Part shown: positions 49,901-59,186 of the stretch, one piece after another
How positions within the stretch are numbered: the stretch's first letter is position 1
Layout: each line of letters opens with the position of its first letter
Assembly (NCBI GenBank): GCA_049472395.1
Contig: JBLIRR010000017.1
Span: forward strand, 1 to 64,000
From: JBLIRR01 sp049472395
GTDB taxonomy: Bacteria; SZUA-182; DTGQ01; JBLIRR01
Length of the DNA stretch: 64,000 bases
Reading direction: 5' to 3'
Notes under the pieces: generated by a model
The model's database searches: none
Seen by the model: the letters and a program-made list of their open reading frames with translations, nothing else
What the model was told of the DNA's origin: nothing
Position numbers and translations under genes: made by a program

Positions 49901-52564
49901 ATACCGCGCCTGAGATGCTGCATCAGCGAGAAAAGGTGTCTCTTCCTGAGTAAGCAGAGTTATCTCGTCAAGAAAATGAGAAATTATTGAAGCATATTTT
50001 CTACTGTCAGGTAATTCCTTAATAGAATAAAAGATACTACGAAGAAGTTCCTGTTTTATTTCCACCGTGGCATGTGATTTATAGATATGGAATAATGACC
50101 TGATATATCTTTCATGTTCATTCATTCCCTCACGTGGATACCACGTGAGCGCATGTTCAAGGCTCGCCAAAAACTGTGCAGGTAATCCTGCTGTCTTCTC
50201 CTCATTGTGCAAGAAAAAATGCATAAGTAGCTCTTGAAAGCCCCCTGCCTTGGCAAAATTTTCTGATTCAATCTGCAGTGTTGAGAAAAGTTTCTCCACT
50301 GATATATACATTTCGAACACGGACAAAAAGAATTGAATGATTTCATTTCCATATTCATGATTGTGCTTCACAAAAGCGAGCATCCTTTCAAGGTATGTGG
50401 TGACATTTCTGTCATAATCATATCCGAGAAAAGCCGCCAGAACTTCTTGCTTCAATATATTCCACTCGTAATCTTTATTCTCTGCTGCCAGTGCCTTGAA
50501 TTGCATCCTGGGGCCAGAAGGCTCTTGCTCTCCTTTTGCTTGTCCGTTCACTGCCAATTCGAGCATCCGCTGACCGGCCCCAACCTGATCCCCTTCTCGC
50601 ACGAAGAGTGCTACCACCCTCCCCTCTTTTGGAGATTCAACAGCCATCAGTATTTTCATAGCTTCAAGCTCAACTAAAACATCACCTTTATGCACGGATT
50701 GGCCGGGTGAGACAGCAATTGATAACACAACTGAGGGACAAGGTGCCTTAATGAAATGATCAGATTTAATTCCCACAGGATAGGGGTCCCCGTTGACCTC
50801 ACAATACACAACATCACCGCGAGGGACCATCTGAATTATATATCGTTCATCACGGTAGAAAAGGAAGCCTTCGGCCCCGTGCTTGGTATATTTTACAGAT
50901 ACTACCTGATTATCGATTCTTAAATGAAATACTTCATTCCCCATCGCTCTTACGAGTAATAAATAGCTATGCCCTTCTATTCTCAGCGTTACTTCACAGC
51001 CGGGGGATATTGAAATATACTGTGATTGGCCACCCCGATACCATTGATGTTTAAAAATAAGAAAATCATCGGTATAATGAGAAATGCACTGCTCAATAGC
51101 GCAGGCCAATAAGGCGATATCCCACTTATCTTTCTTAATAAGCTGGTACCTGCTTTTTAAAAAATGATCCACAAAGTTGATATATACAGGGCCACGGCGA
51201 ATCTCAGGGCACTTAAGAAGATCGATGAGGAAAGACTTGTTTGACGTGCCTCCTTCCAATTTTATGCGCACTTCTTCAAGTGCTCTCACCAGCCGGGACA
51301 TTGCTTCCTCTCGATGAGACGCATAGGCGATAATTTTAGCTATCATCGAATCAAACTTTGCAGGGATGATACTACCACATTCAATGCCTGAATCAACCCG
51401 AATACCTGCTCCCTCAGGCATTCTCAATCGGGTAACCTTTCCAGGAGCTGGAGTAAAACCTTGGGAAGGATCCTCCGCGTTTAACCGAGCCTCGATGGCA
51501 ACACCGTGAGGCGTGGCTGAGCATGCCCCCAAGTTTTGCCCCATTGCAACCTGGATTTGGCCCTTTACAAGATCAACATTATACACAACCTCAGTTATGG
51601 GGTGCTCCACCTGCAGGCTTGTATTTACTTGCATGAAATAATATTTATTTTTCGAAGTATCATAAAGAAACTCAACAGTACCGGCACTTTCATAATAGGC
51701 CATCTTGATTAAGCGGATTGCAGCATCCTCCATCGCTTTAATAATACTGTCATCAAGAGAGGGTGGAGGCGTCTCTTCTATAATCTTTTGATTACACCTC
51801 TGTAGTGAACAGTCACGAACACCATAAGTAGTGATATTTCCAAAACGATCTGCCAAGATTTGGACCTCAAGATGCCGGCCTTTTTCTATGAGATGCTCAA
51901 TAAACACAATCCCATTGCCGGCAGTGCGAAGTGTTTCTTCCCGTGCTTCGCGATACTGAGAAGACAATTCATCCGGTGATTTCACCAAACGGATACCTCG
52001 TCCGCCACCAGTATGAGCTGCTTTAATAATTAGAGGATAGCCAATATTGTGAGCTATTCTATATGCATGGTCTATATCATTCACACATCCCTTGCTCCAC
52101 GGCACCACAGGTACTCGTGCCTCCTGAGCCAAGTTCTTGGCAGATATTTTATCCCCCACCAAAGACATTGAGTGAGATGATGGGCCAATGAAAACAAGGC
52201 CTGCCTCCTCAATCATCCTCGCAAAATCAGCATCTTCGGCAAGAAATCCCCAACCTACCCAGACTGCATTGCACTGTGTGAATCGAAGGGCATCCAGCAT
52301 AAGCGCTTTATTTAGATACACAGTCCCCTGATTATGCGCATAACCTTTAAGACGTGAGAGGAAAAAGCTCATGTCTGCTTCTTTCGCAAACGGGGCATTA
52401 TGTTCCACATCAATATGAAATGTCACCGTGCTCAGATTGGCATGGAAAAGATTATTATACTCCTTCACTGCCCGAATAAAACGCCTTGCCGCTTCACCTC
52501 GATTGATAATTCCTATGCGAGATGTGTGGGTAAGAGTACGTCTTTCATTTTCTTTTATTTTCAT
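46976..52564 (-). CDS. single-chain biotin-dependent acyl-CoA carboxylase (eukaryotic ACC layout)
   Basis: 1862 residues. Biotin carboxylase, about 15-470: RIGIINRGEAARRFI, ATP-grasp AHTGGGRGIRLVK, RDCSLQRCNQKIIEE, MQVNTSLQVEHPITE. Biotin carrier, about 605-675: ELEAMKILM with Lys637. A central region of about 600 residues matches no catalytic domain, like the non-catalytic middle of eukaryotic ACC. Carboxyltransferase, about 1280-1850: GIGGVERIMGPNG, GRLPVVIMANLSGFDG, SYASVIGGAPAAAVIF. Most bacteria split these parts among accA-D or accB/C. The acyl-CoA substrate (acetyl or other) cannot be told. It is monocistronic, and a bare ATG at 52564 starts it. Confidence 0.88.
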   Translation of the reverse strand: MKIKENERRTLTHTSRIGIINRGEAARRFIRAVKEYNNLFHANLSTVTFHIDVEHNAPFAKEADMSFFLSRLKGYAHNQGTVYLNKALMLDALRFTQCNAVWVGWGFLAEDADFARMIEEAGLVFIGPSSHSMSLVGDKISAKNLAQEARVPVVPWSKGCVNDIDHAYRIAHNIGYPLIIKAAHTGGGRGIRLVKSPDELSSQYREAREETLRTAGNGIVFIEHLIEKGRHLEVQILADRFGNITTYGVRDCSLQRCNQKIIEETPPPSLDDSIIKAMEDAAIRLIKMAYYESAGTVEFLYDTSKNKYYFMQVNTSLQVEHPITEVVYNVDLVKGQIQVAMGQNLGACSATPHGVAIEARLNAEDPSQGFTPAPGKVTRLRMPEGAGIRVDSGIECGSIIPAKFDSMIAKIIAYASHREEAMSRLVRALEEVRIKLEGGTSNKSFLIDLLKCPEIRRGPVYINFVDHFLKSRYQLIKKDKWDIALLACAIEQCISHYTDDFLIFKHQWYRGGQSQYISISPGCEVTLRIEGHSYLLLVRAMGNEVFHLRIDNQVVSVKYTKHGAEGFLFYRDERYIIQMVPRGDVVYCEVNGDPYPVGIKSDHFIKAPCPSVVLSIAVSPGQSVHKGDVLVELEAMKILMAVESPKEGRVVALFVREGDQVGAGQRMLELAVNGQAKGEQEPSGPRMQFKALAAENKDYEWNILKQEVLAAFLGYDYDRNVTTYLERMLAFVKHNHEYGNEIIQFFLSVFEMYISVEKLFSTLQIESENFAKAGGFQELLMHFFLHNEEKTAGLPAQFLASLEHALTWYPREGMNEHERYIRSLFHIYKSHATVEIKQELLRSIFYSIKELPDSRKYASIISHFLDEITLLTQEETPFLADAASQARYYLLDSVFMENTKKKKRAQLMKFVYMAEGIEKKWQRRSKAVENIIGSGSYILFDFVQLALNVNEEWCSLGLEFLGRYFTRDRKFVVGSIIKRGDVLFYHIRTKTQEYHETIVGVAEGISHARKMEEILHYLNEIRLGRKAELILLVTGRRAHKEGIHTTLIEFLNKGGDPLCWCCLGLFNVRQDSFYFTYTVNQEQKWQEDLHRRSFNPLFYRELRINLLAHFDLKLLYRNEDVCLVCATAKKNQHDERLFALMDVSESRYEFDQDITLQRIVGFEYKFMEAVYAMSAEQSKRKQRLFLNRIIINSHPPLTVDLKQHKKYASTLKPRVSGLGIEEVTYYARRKRDEGLEIYDFEVRFKTIEHDQVVMFVHTPSLQLIQPVEDNYALKLSRTEQIGIVYPYEIIRMLTNLALLGYRDHRYIPLGDFEEFDITLHKSTGAQEVTSVKGRPYGHNTSNVVFGIITNYTLSPFVKIRRVIILVDATLDMGALAEPECRRIIAALDLAHTLHMPVEWLPISSGAKIDMQSGTENLDWTARVLKRIIEFTHAGGEINIIVAGINTGAQSYWNAEATMLMHTKGLLIMTERSSMLLTGKKALDFSGSVSAENNIGIGGVERIMGPNGEAQIRVKDLNEAYSILFHHYNLTYAEYDEIFPKRLDTSDKIDRDICLSPYSDTLDQGFSCIGDIFSNVLNPERKKPFKMRSVMKAVIDQDHGFFERWDTMKNAETSIVWETRVGGFAVCMIGIESRTLIRVGRIPYDGPELWNGGTLYPLSSKKLARAINAFSGRLPVVIMANLSGFDGSPESLRKLQLEYGAEIGRAVVNFKGPIILVVLARYHGGAYVVFSRTLNPFFKTIALEGSYASVIGGAPAAAVIFTRAVLRESHSDQRIIEAKERLENKEGLTKKDFEELFQMVYSEKQHALSQRFDQIHTVERAKKVGSIDAIVAPSYLRPCLIKTIEEGMTKYREWMQKNDNLYK

Positions 52565-52725
52565 AGGGAATCAGCTCATTAGTTATAATAGTGTTTTACC
52601 GAATACTTATTTTTTTAATGCAAATTAAATACCTACAAAAAGTATTTTTAGTGAGATTGAAAAATCATTGAAACCCGTCCGGTCGAGAACCTTAGGAAGA
52701 AGTGGGTAATAAAAAAAAGAATAGT

Positions 52726-53751
52726 TTATTTATGCGGTTCAATAATTACTTTAATTGATTCTTTGGCCTTGGCAACAAGCTGAAAGCCTAATCCTGTCTC
52801 TGCCAAACCCAATCGATGGGTAATCATTTTATGCACAGGGATACGACCGGCCTGAAGAAGATCTATCGCAACAAGCGCGTCTGATGGGGCATTTCCGTAT
52901 GATGTTGTCAAGGTAATTTCATTACGCCAGAATTTATTGACAGGAACAGGAAGTTCTGCATCCGGATCTGTTGGTGCAAAAAATAAAACTATACCACCAC
53001 GCTCCACAGATTGTAAAGCTTGTAAGAAAGCGGGCATAGCACCTGTGCACACAATCACTACTTCAGCAAGGCTATTTTTATTGGATGATTTTAGACACGT
53101 GGCAACATTGTCATGTGCATTAATTGTCACATCTGCACCAAACTCCCTCGCAATCCTTAACCGATTCTCATCCACATCCGTCGCGATTATTCGTCCGGCA
53201 CCCAATGAACGAGCCACTAAGATATGAAGCAGGCCGGAAATACCACTGCCGAGCACGAGCACACTTTGGCCAGGCTTTAAGCGAGCGACTTTCTGACCAT
53301 GAATAACACAGGCCAATGGCTCGATAAATGTACCCTCCTCGAAGGAAATCTCATCAGGCAATAAGAACACTCCCCGGTCCACATTAAGGGCCGGCACTCG
53401 CACGTATTCCGCAAAGCCCCCGGGATAATAATTTGTTGTATGAAGGGTCTCACACGCTGTATAATGACCACGCAGACAATAGTTGCATGTATTACACGGA
53501 ATGTGATGAAATACAAAGACGCGCTCGCCAACACTGTATTTTTTCACATTCTCTCCCACCTCTACAACTTCGCCTGCTATTTCATGTCCTAACACAAGCG
53601 GCGCTTTCTTTATCCGATACCATTCCATGACATCGCTTCCACAGATGCCGCTCGCTACTACCTTTATTAAAAGCTCATCAGCATTAATCTGTGGGGTCGG
53701 AAGCTTTTCAAGCCGCACATCATTATTGCTATAGTACATTGCAACGCGCAT
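52726..53751 (-). CDS. zinc-dependent alcohol dehydrogenase (MDR family)
   Basis: 341 residues. Catalytic zinc ligands are in VASGICGSDV and GHEIAGEVVEVG; the structural zinc lobe has CNTCNYCLRGHYTAC (four Cys). The NAD(P)-binding Rossmann motif is VLVLGSGISGLLH, and EPLACVIHG is typical. It oxidises a polyol or sugar-phosphate alcohol, substrate unknown. It begins 11 bases after the aldolase stop, so both act in one pathway, perhaps on a ketose or amino-sugar derivative. Confidence 0.92.
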   Translation of the reverse strand: MRVAMYYSNNDVRLEKLPTPQINADELLIKVVASGICGSDVMEWYRIKKAPLVLGHEIAGEVVEVGENVKKYSVGERVFVFHHIPCNTCNYCLRGHYTACETLHTTNYYPGGFAEYVRVPALNVDRGVFLLPDEISFEEGTFIEPLACVIHGQKVARLKPGQSVLVLGSGISGLLHILVARSLGAGRIIATDVDENRLRIAREFGADVTINAHDNVATCLKSSNKNSLAEVVIVCTGAMPAFLQALQSVERGGIVLFFAPTDPDAELPVPVNKFWRNEITLTTSYGNAPSDALVAIDLLQAGRIPVHKMITHRLGLAETGLGFQLVAKAKESIKVIIEPHK

Positions 53752-53762
53752 ACTGTATATAC

Positions 53763-54557
53763 TTACTTTTTATTTTTAACCTCATTAAATAATTCATGAG
53801 CTTCTTGAACAGTAGCATTTTTATGGATCATTGCATGTAACGCGTGCGCCATTGCAACGGGATGTTCATTTTGCCACACATTTCTCCCAAGATTAATTCC
53901 AATAGCACCTTTTTCTAAACCATCATGGACAAATTCCAATACTTCGAGCCCTGTATCACATTTGGGCCCCCCCGCCATAATAACGGGAACAGGGCACCCA
54001 TTGACAATCTTTTCAAAGTTCTCTTCACACCAGTATGTTTTTACGACCTTTGCTCCCAACTCAGCGGCAATACGGCAACTCAAGGCAAGGTATCGTGCGT
54101 CTCGTTTTGAAAGTTCTTTGCCAACAGCAGTCACAGCCATAACAGGTATTCCATAATTTTCGCATTCATTGACAATTTCAGTGAGATTTGCGAGGGATTC
54201 ATGCTCATATTGACTGCCTACAAAAATAGACACTCCGACGGCAGAAACATTAAGACGGATTATTTCCTCTATAGAGGTCGTAACAGCTTCGTTGGCCAGA
54301 TCTTCCCCAACCATGCTTGTGCATCCGGAAACTCTAAGAATGATTGGCTTACTATTCGTCGGATCTATACAAGAACGCAGCACTCCCCGCGTCACAAAAA
54401 GAGCGTCATAATATGGAAAAAGTGGTTTAATGGTCTCCCCTGGCTTTTCAAGACACCTCGTTGGCCCCTGAAAATACCCATGATCAATAGGCATAAAAAA
54501 ACAACGCCCATCTGATGGAATAAGCTTGCTCATACGATTTTTCATTCCCCAGTCCAT
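53763..54557 (-). CDS. DhnA/LsrF-family class I aldolase
   Basis: 264 residues with AGGAGG 9 bases upstream of the ATG. It belongs to the COG1830 group: FMPIDHGYFQGP, SIEEIIRLNVSAVGVSIFVG, AELGAKVVKTYWCEE with the Schiff-base Lys candidate, PVPVIMAGGPK, GINLGRNVWQ. Members include class I fructose-bisphosphate aldolase, LsrF thiolase and ADTH synthase. Which reaction applies here is unknown. Paired with the dehydrogenase downstream. Confidence 0.88.
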   Translation of the reverse strand: MDWGMKNRMSKLIPSDGRCFFMPIDHGYFQGPTRCLEKPGETIKPLFPYYDALFVTRGVLRSCIDPTNSKPIILRVSGCTSMVGEDLANEAVTTSIEEIIRLNVSAVGVSIFVGSQYEHESLANLTEIVNECENYGIPVMAVTAVGKELSKRDARYLALSCRIAAELGAKVVKTYWCEENFEKIVNGCPVPVIMAGGPKCDTGLEVLEFVHDGLEKGAIGINLGRNVWQNEHPVAMAHALHAMIHKNATVQEAHELFNEVKNKK

Positions 54558-54750
54558 TCTTCAGATCCTCCTTTTAACAATCAATCTTTTGCTCTAAGGC
54601 TTGATAATAAGATATCATTCAAAAAGTTTTACTCATATGTAAAATTTTCAACGTATAATGTACAATTAATGCAGATTATAAAGTCTTTTGAAAGGAAATG
54701 CAATACCGTATGTTTTACATACAACCTGTGAAAAGGATGAAATTTTAGGC

Positions 54751-55761
54751 TTAATTTTCAAGAAAATCACACAATAATTTCATCTGCTCAGGTTCTCTCA
54801 GTTTGGCAATTGCCCTGTGTTGAATCTGTCTGATCCTCTCTCGTGATAAATTGAAATATTCTCCAACTTCCTCTAAGGTCTTTTCTCCAGAATCCCCGAA
54901 ACCATACCTCATCTCAACAACATTTTGTTCAAGTTCACTCAAGGAACAAAATATTTTTTGAATCCGCTCTGTTAAATTGTCATTAATTGCTTTTTCTAAA
55001 GGGGAGACAGCTTGTCTATCCTCAAGACAGTTAATAATACTTAAGTTAGTAGATTCTGCTATTGGTTCCTCAATAGAAATAGTATTCTTAAGAACATCAA
55101 ACAAATCCCGCACTTTGTTCTTAGACATTTTCATACATTGTGCAAGCTCTTCGATCTCCGGTTCTCTTTGATATTCTTGTATGAGTTGTTGATGCTTCTT
55201 ATTTAATAAATTTATTGCCTCTAAAGTATGTAAGGGTATCCTAATAGTCCGGGTTTTATCGGCTAACGCCCTCGTAATTCCTTGTCTAATCCACCATATA
55301 GCATACGTACTAAATTTGCACCCATAGTTCAAATCAAATTTCTCAACAGCTTTCATTAATCCAAGGTTTCCTTCCTGTATCAAATCTAAAAATGAAAGCC
55401 CACAATTCATATATTTCTTGGCAATATTTACAACAAGACGCAAATTAGCCCTTGCCATTTCACATTTGGCTTCATGATCCCCCTTTGCTACACGTTTGGC
55501 ACATTCTTTCTCTTTTTCCTTAGAAAGAAGCGGCACCTGTGCTATTTCTCGTAAATATATTTTTAAATCATAGTCATCCTCAGTAAATATATCATCGCCC
55601 TCCCCCTCTAGTTCATTTATTTCCTGAAAAATAGATTCCCCTGATGTACTCTTATTATTATTCTCTCCTTTTATGATAATATTTGATGTTATATTCTTAT
55701 GGCACTCTTGTTCATTATAATCACTATCTATAGTATTATTAATATATAACATACCTCGCAC
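54751..55761 (-). CDS. group 2 sigma-70 RNA polymerase sigma factor
   Basis: 336 residues. The first 65 are Asn/Glu-rich and unlike region 1.1. Then regions 1.2 (DLKIYLREIAQVPLLS), 2 (NLRLVVNIAKKYMNCG, LIQEGNLGLMKAVEKFD, STYAIWWIRQGITRA), 3 and 4 (TLEEVGEYFNLSRERIRQIQ) follow. The large non-conserved insert of housekeeping RpoD is absent, so it resembles RpoS/SigB-type alternative factors. Start: GTG 55761 has AAGGAG 4 bases upstream; ATG 55752 is an alternative. Strong palindromes lie in the leader region. Confidence 0.92.
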   Translation of the reverse strand: MRGMLYINNTIDSDYNEQECHKNITSNIIIKGENNNKSTSGESIFQEINELEGEGDDIFTEDDYDLKIYLREIAQVPLLSKEKEKECAKRVAKGDHEAKCEMARANLRLVVNIAKKYMNCGLSFLDLIQEGNLGLMKAVEKFDLNYGCKFSTYAIWWIRQGITRALADKTRTIRIPLHTLEAINLLNKKHQQLIQEYQREPEIEELAQCMKMSKNKVRDLFDVLKNTISIEEPIAESTNLSIINCLEDRQAVSPLEKAINDNLTERIQKIFCSLSELEQNVVEMRYGFGDSGEKTLEEVGEYFNLSRERIRQIQHRAIAKLREPEQMKLLCDFLEN

Positions 55762-55923
55762 ATCGCTCCTTCCCCCCCCCGTGAACTTTATTCTTTTCTT
55801 GAGAAATAGGCTTAATTAAAAATAAGTGACAAAGTAAAGAAAGAAATCTTTCATATAAATCGGCAATAAAAATTATTTTTTGATAAAAAAAGTAACTACA
55901 TACCGCGAGGCACTATTTAAGGG

Positions 55924-55968
55924 AGCCATACAAAACACATAAATTTTTTCTACATGTTTTGTATGGCT
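55924..55968. promoter_or_regulatory. perfect 14-bp inverted repeat upstream of the sigma gene
   Basis: AGCCATACAAAACA (55924-55937) and its exact complement (55955-55968) flank a 17-base spacer, 160-205 bases upstream of the sigma factor. No T-run follows on either strand, so a terminator is unlikely; an operator, RNA leader structure or dispersed repeat is possible. Confidence 0.55.
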
Positions 55969-55980
55969 AAACGAAAAGAG

Positions 55981-55996
55981 TATACCATGTGGTATA
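55981..55996. promoter_or_regulatory. operator-like palindrome TATACCA-TG-TGGTATA
   Basis: Seven-base perfect arms separated by two bases, just beyond the 14-bp inverted repeat and upstream of the sigma gene. Size and symmetry fit a dimeric repressor site, and its AT-rich ends overlap possible promoter sequence. Confidence 0.45.
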
Positions 55997-56042
55997 TATA
56001 TTATAATTTCAGAATAATAATGTCAAGATAAAAGAGCGATTC

Positions 56043-56375
56043 TCAATAATATGTTCTTGTGCGCTCTTCAAATTGTTTTCTGACCTGCTTCTCAATAACA
56101 AGATGAAAAATAATATATAAGGAACTTAATACGATAAATACCCACCCGACATTATCTAATATCTGTCTCGAAACACTAAATTTGAAAATCTTATCCAATA
56201 TAAGTAATTTATCATTTAAAATACAAGAAAAAAAATAATTAAGGATTACAAATATTATTAAATTAATATTTATCAGTTTATTTCTTTGATATCTGTCTTC
56301 ATCCCTTTTGGATGGTTTCACTCTCTTCATGGATTCTATTTTATTTAGAGATTCTGTGATTGCATTTGAATTCAC
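56043..56375 (-). CDS. small membrane protein of unknown function
   Basis: 110 residues from a GTG start with GAGGGA 8 bases upstream. A charged N-terminus precedes two hydrophobic helices at about 37-55 and 75-95, then a basic tail. No family is recognised. It lies upstream of, and on the same strand as, the sigma factor but 281 bases away with palindromes between. Confidence 0.55.
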   Translation of the reverse strand: MNSNAITESLNKIESMKRVKPSKRDEDRYQRNKLININLIIFVILNYFFSCILNDKLLILDKIFKFSVSRQILDNVGWVFIVLSSLYIIFHLVIEKQVRKQFEERTRTYY

Positions 56376-56820
56376 TGTCTCACTCCCTCACTTAATTGAT
56401 TATTGTATTCTCTTTATGCATTCTCTGGAACTTATTATCGGCATACCTTCAGAAATAATTCACTACCAAAGGCAAGGCCCAATGAAAGATTTCTTCTCTC
56501 TTACTTGTCACTTAGTTGTGAATATAGAAAATAACATAATTAAAATTATATGAACAGAATGAGAAAATATAACTAATAATGAGGAAAGACAAATGTATAC
56601 GGAAAGTAATGAAATAGTGCCATGGAACCTGCATATCCTGCTGTCATAAAAGATGATATGGCTATTGGCGGATTAATCCCCTGTATGAGTTTATGAATAC
56701 CCTCATGCTCCTGGGTATATTTTAATTCCTTTCTCCTCCTTCTCATGCCAGGCAGCTTTTCAGAAAGAAAAAATTTTGGAAAGCTCGCCTGGCAGTATAA
56801 TTATCGGTAACCTGCGATTA
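56376..56820. other. intergenic region with TGCCAGGC hairpin
   Basis: 445 bases with no supported gene. A stem TGCCAGGC (56746-56753) / GCCTGGCA (56787-56794), extended by GCTTT/AAAGC inside, lies just past the stop of the leftward GSU3473-like gene. It lacks a T-run but may act as terminator or stabiliser. Confidence 0.5.
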
Positions 56821-57075
56821 TTATATGCGGCGTTGAATAGATCCTAACAAGGCAAAATAGAGATAGACTTCTTCATAGGGCCACAGGTTTTCTTTATGCC
56901 GTCTTTCAGCTCCGTCATAATACCCCCCCATACCGCGGATACTGTCCCTTCCTATATAAACCCACCCTGTTCTTCTATAAAAAGCCTGTATATAATTGTG
57001 CTCAATAAGCTTTTTAAGAAGCCATGGTTTTACCATATCATAGGTATTATCATAATATAATACTCTAATAAGCAT
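56821..57075 (-). CDS. GSU3473-like small protein
   Basis: 84 residues with GGATGTG upstream of ATG. MLIRVLYYDNTYDMVKPWLL, then FYRRTGWVYIG, and a late YDGAERR correspond to the small GSU3473-type proteins of Geobacter and relatives (D-x-Y-D-M-V-K-P, R-x-x-GWV, Y-x-G-x-ERR). Their function is not known to me. Presence of this family supports a Desulfobacterota-like host. Single-gene unit. Confidence 0.7.
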   Translation of the reverse strand: MLIRVLYYDNTYDMVKPWLLKKLIEHNYIQAFYRRTGWVYIGRDSIRGMGGYYDGAERRHKENLWPYEEVYLYFALLGSIQRRI

Positions 57076-57374
57076 CTTTCACATCCTTATTATTCATAAG
57101 CACTTTTAATTTTGATATTCTTTCTCTTCTTTTTTATATTATACATATAAAAAGTCATATTATTCAATATTGAAATATAAATTTTAGAAATTTTAAGACC
57201 GCTTAATCGAAAGCACAGCAGCTTATATGCGGCAAGTCAATGTCGAATAACCTTTGAATAGAGTATATAAGCCATCATTATAATTGAGTTAAGAGCCGAA
57301 TTTTTAAGGTTTATTAACCGAATTGATAATAGGATTATAATAACTAGAGATTCAAAGGGGATTACTATTACACT
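57076..57374. other. divergent intergenic region before the Ser/Thr kinase operon
   Basis: AT-rich, no gene. A small palindrome GGTTTATTAACC lies at 57309-57320. It should carry promoters for the leftward small gene and the rightward kinase operon, but none is convincing. Confidence 0.35.
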
Positions 57375-59186
57375 ATGAAAGCATTTCGACCGGTACGATT
57401 TGGGAAATATCTGCTTCTTGATAAAATTGCTGCAGGAGGCATGGCCGAATTATACCGTGCTAAAATAATGGGGGATGAGGGATTTGAGAAACTTATCGCC
57501 ATTAAAAAAATACTCCCCCATCTCACTGTTGAGGAGAGTTTGATAAGTTCATTTATTCATGAAGCCAAATTAGCAGCTCTTCTCCATCATCAAAATATCG
57601 TCCAAATTTATGATTTTGGAAATATAGAAGGCTTTTATTTTATTTCCATGGAATATCTGTTTGGCAAAGACCTGCGAACAGTTATAAAAAAGTCAGAACA
57701 AAAAGGAGAGTTACTGAGCTTAGAAAACGCGCTCTATATTGCATCGAGACTATGCTCAGGGCTTTTTTATGCCCATACCCTGAAGGATTTTCATGGTAAT
57801 CCCCTTAATATCATCCATAGGGATATTGGCCCCCATAATATCTTTATAACATATAATGGACAGGTAAAAATAATCGATTTTGGCATTGCCAAAACAGCTA
57901 TTCAGGATACCCACACACAAACCGGTTCCATTAAAGGAAAGATTGGTTATATGTCCCCTGAACAAGCGTTGGGGGAAACTATTGATAATCGCTCTGATAT
58001 TTATTCACTTGGCATTGTTCTCTATGAAATGGTAACACATAAAGGAATGTTTGAGGGCAAAAACATATTTCAAGCATACGCAAAAGCACGCGAAGGAAAT
58101 TTCAATCCACCAGAGGAAGTCAAAAGGGATTTACCACCCCTATTGTACGATATTTTACGTAAAGCCCTCGCTTCACAGCCTATACATCGATATCAATCGG
58201 CTGATGAAATGCTTACTGATTTAGATCGGTGTATCACAGAACTGTCTTTGATGCAAAGCGATCGATGTCTTTCTAACTATATGAAATCTCTTTTTGAAGA
58301 TGAATCTGGTGTAGAAGAAACAGCGCTTCGGGAAGAAGCGTTAATTCATGATGAAGAGGAAAAGAAAGATGAAGATAAGTCAACTCTCATTCTCTCGAAA
58401 AAAGAGACACTTGGGGGGAAAAACTGGCAAAGTCGGATATATGTCATACTCCTGACGATCCTCATCGCTATAGGAGTGACCGTGAGTATTATTTTTATAA
58501 AAAATAGGCTTTTGAAGTTAAACAGACAAAATCCCGTGCTCGCTCTCAAGCATCTTATGTCAAATAAAGATACAAATATGCCCGTTATCCCCCCGGAGAA
58601 TAAAAATACTCCATTCAAAAAAATTGAGGAACTTATTAAATCAAAGCAATTTGAGAACGCCATCGCACTGGTTGAAAAGGCACTCATAGCTAAAGACCTG
58701 ACAATTGAAGAAATTCGCATCCCCTATGCACTCGCATTACAAGGTCACGCCAATACACTCATAAATAATGATAAAGAAAAAGCACAGAGCCTTTTGCATA
58801 AATCCATAAATCTGGACCCAAACAATATACAAGTGCACTATCTTTTGGGCAAACTGTATATGAACCAGAAAAATAATAGGGGGGCCATTGATTCATATGA
58901 AAAGGCCATCGCGCTCGATCCTCTCAATCCCAATATACCCAAGGCTTTCTTTAATCTCGGATATCTTTATGCCCAAAACCACGATTTCATTAAATCAGAA
59001 AAAATGTATGAACAGGTCATTGCCTTATCTCCCCCTTTTGTCGATGAGGCTTTTTTTAACCTCGCTTATATATTGGCAAAACGCGGGAAGACAGAACAAA
59101 GCATTGACTACCTAAATAAAGCACTCAGTGTAAATCCCAAGAATGATAAGGCTAAAAAACTCTTACAAAGGTTACATAAAAAATGA
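57375..59186 (+). CDS. Ser/Thr protein kinase with transmembrane helix and TPR domain
   Basis: 603 residues. The Hanks-type kinase domain (about 10-285) has glycine loop KIAAGGMAELYRA, catalytic Lys in LIAIKKIL, IIHRDIGPHNIF with Asp150, IIDFGIAKTA and YMSPEQALG. A charged linker leads to a TM helix at about 355-377, so the C-terminal TPR repeats (about 415-600) should be periplasmic. AAAGGGG lies 14 bases upstream of ATG. The next gene overlaps by 4 bases, making a kinase-LysM-pentapeptide-kinase operon. Confidence 0.93.
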   Translation: MKAFRPVRFGKYLLLDKIAAGGMAELYRAKIMGDEGFEKLIAIKKILPHLTVEESLISSFIHEAKLAALLHHQNIVQIYDFGNIEGFYFISMEYLFGKDLRTVIKKSEQKGELLSLENALYIASRLCSGLFYAHTLKDFHGNPLNIIHRDIGPHNIFITYNGQVKIIDFGIAKTAIQDTHTQTGSIKGKIGYMSPEQALGETIDNRSDIYSLGIVLYEMVTHKGMFEGKNIFQAYAKAREGNFNPPEEVKRDLPPLLYDILRKALASQPIHRYQSADEMLTDLDRCITELSLMQSDRCLSNYMKSLFEDESGVEETALREEALIHDEEEKKDEDKSTLILSKKETLGGKNWQSRIYVILLTILIAIGVTVSIIFIKNRLLKLNRQNPVLALKHLMSNKDTNMPVIPPENKNTPFKKIEELIKSKQFENAIALVEKALIAKDLTIEEIRIPYALALQGHANTLINNDKEKAQSLLHKSINLDPNNIQVHYLLGKLYMNQKNNRGAIDSYEKAIALDPLNPNIPKAFFNLGYLYAQNHDFIKSEKMYEQVIALSPPFVDEAFFNLAYILAKRGKTEQSIDYLNKALSVNPKNDKAKKLLQRLHKK

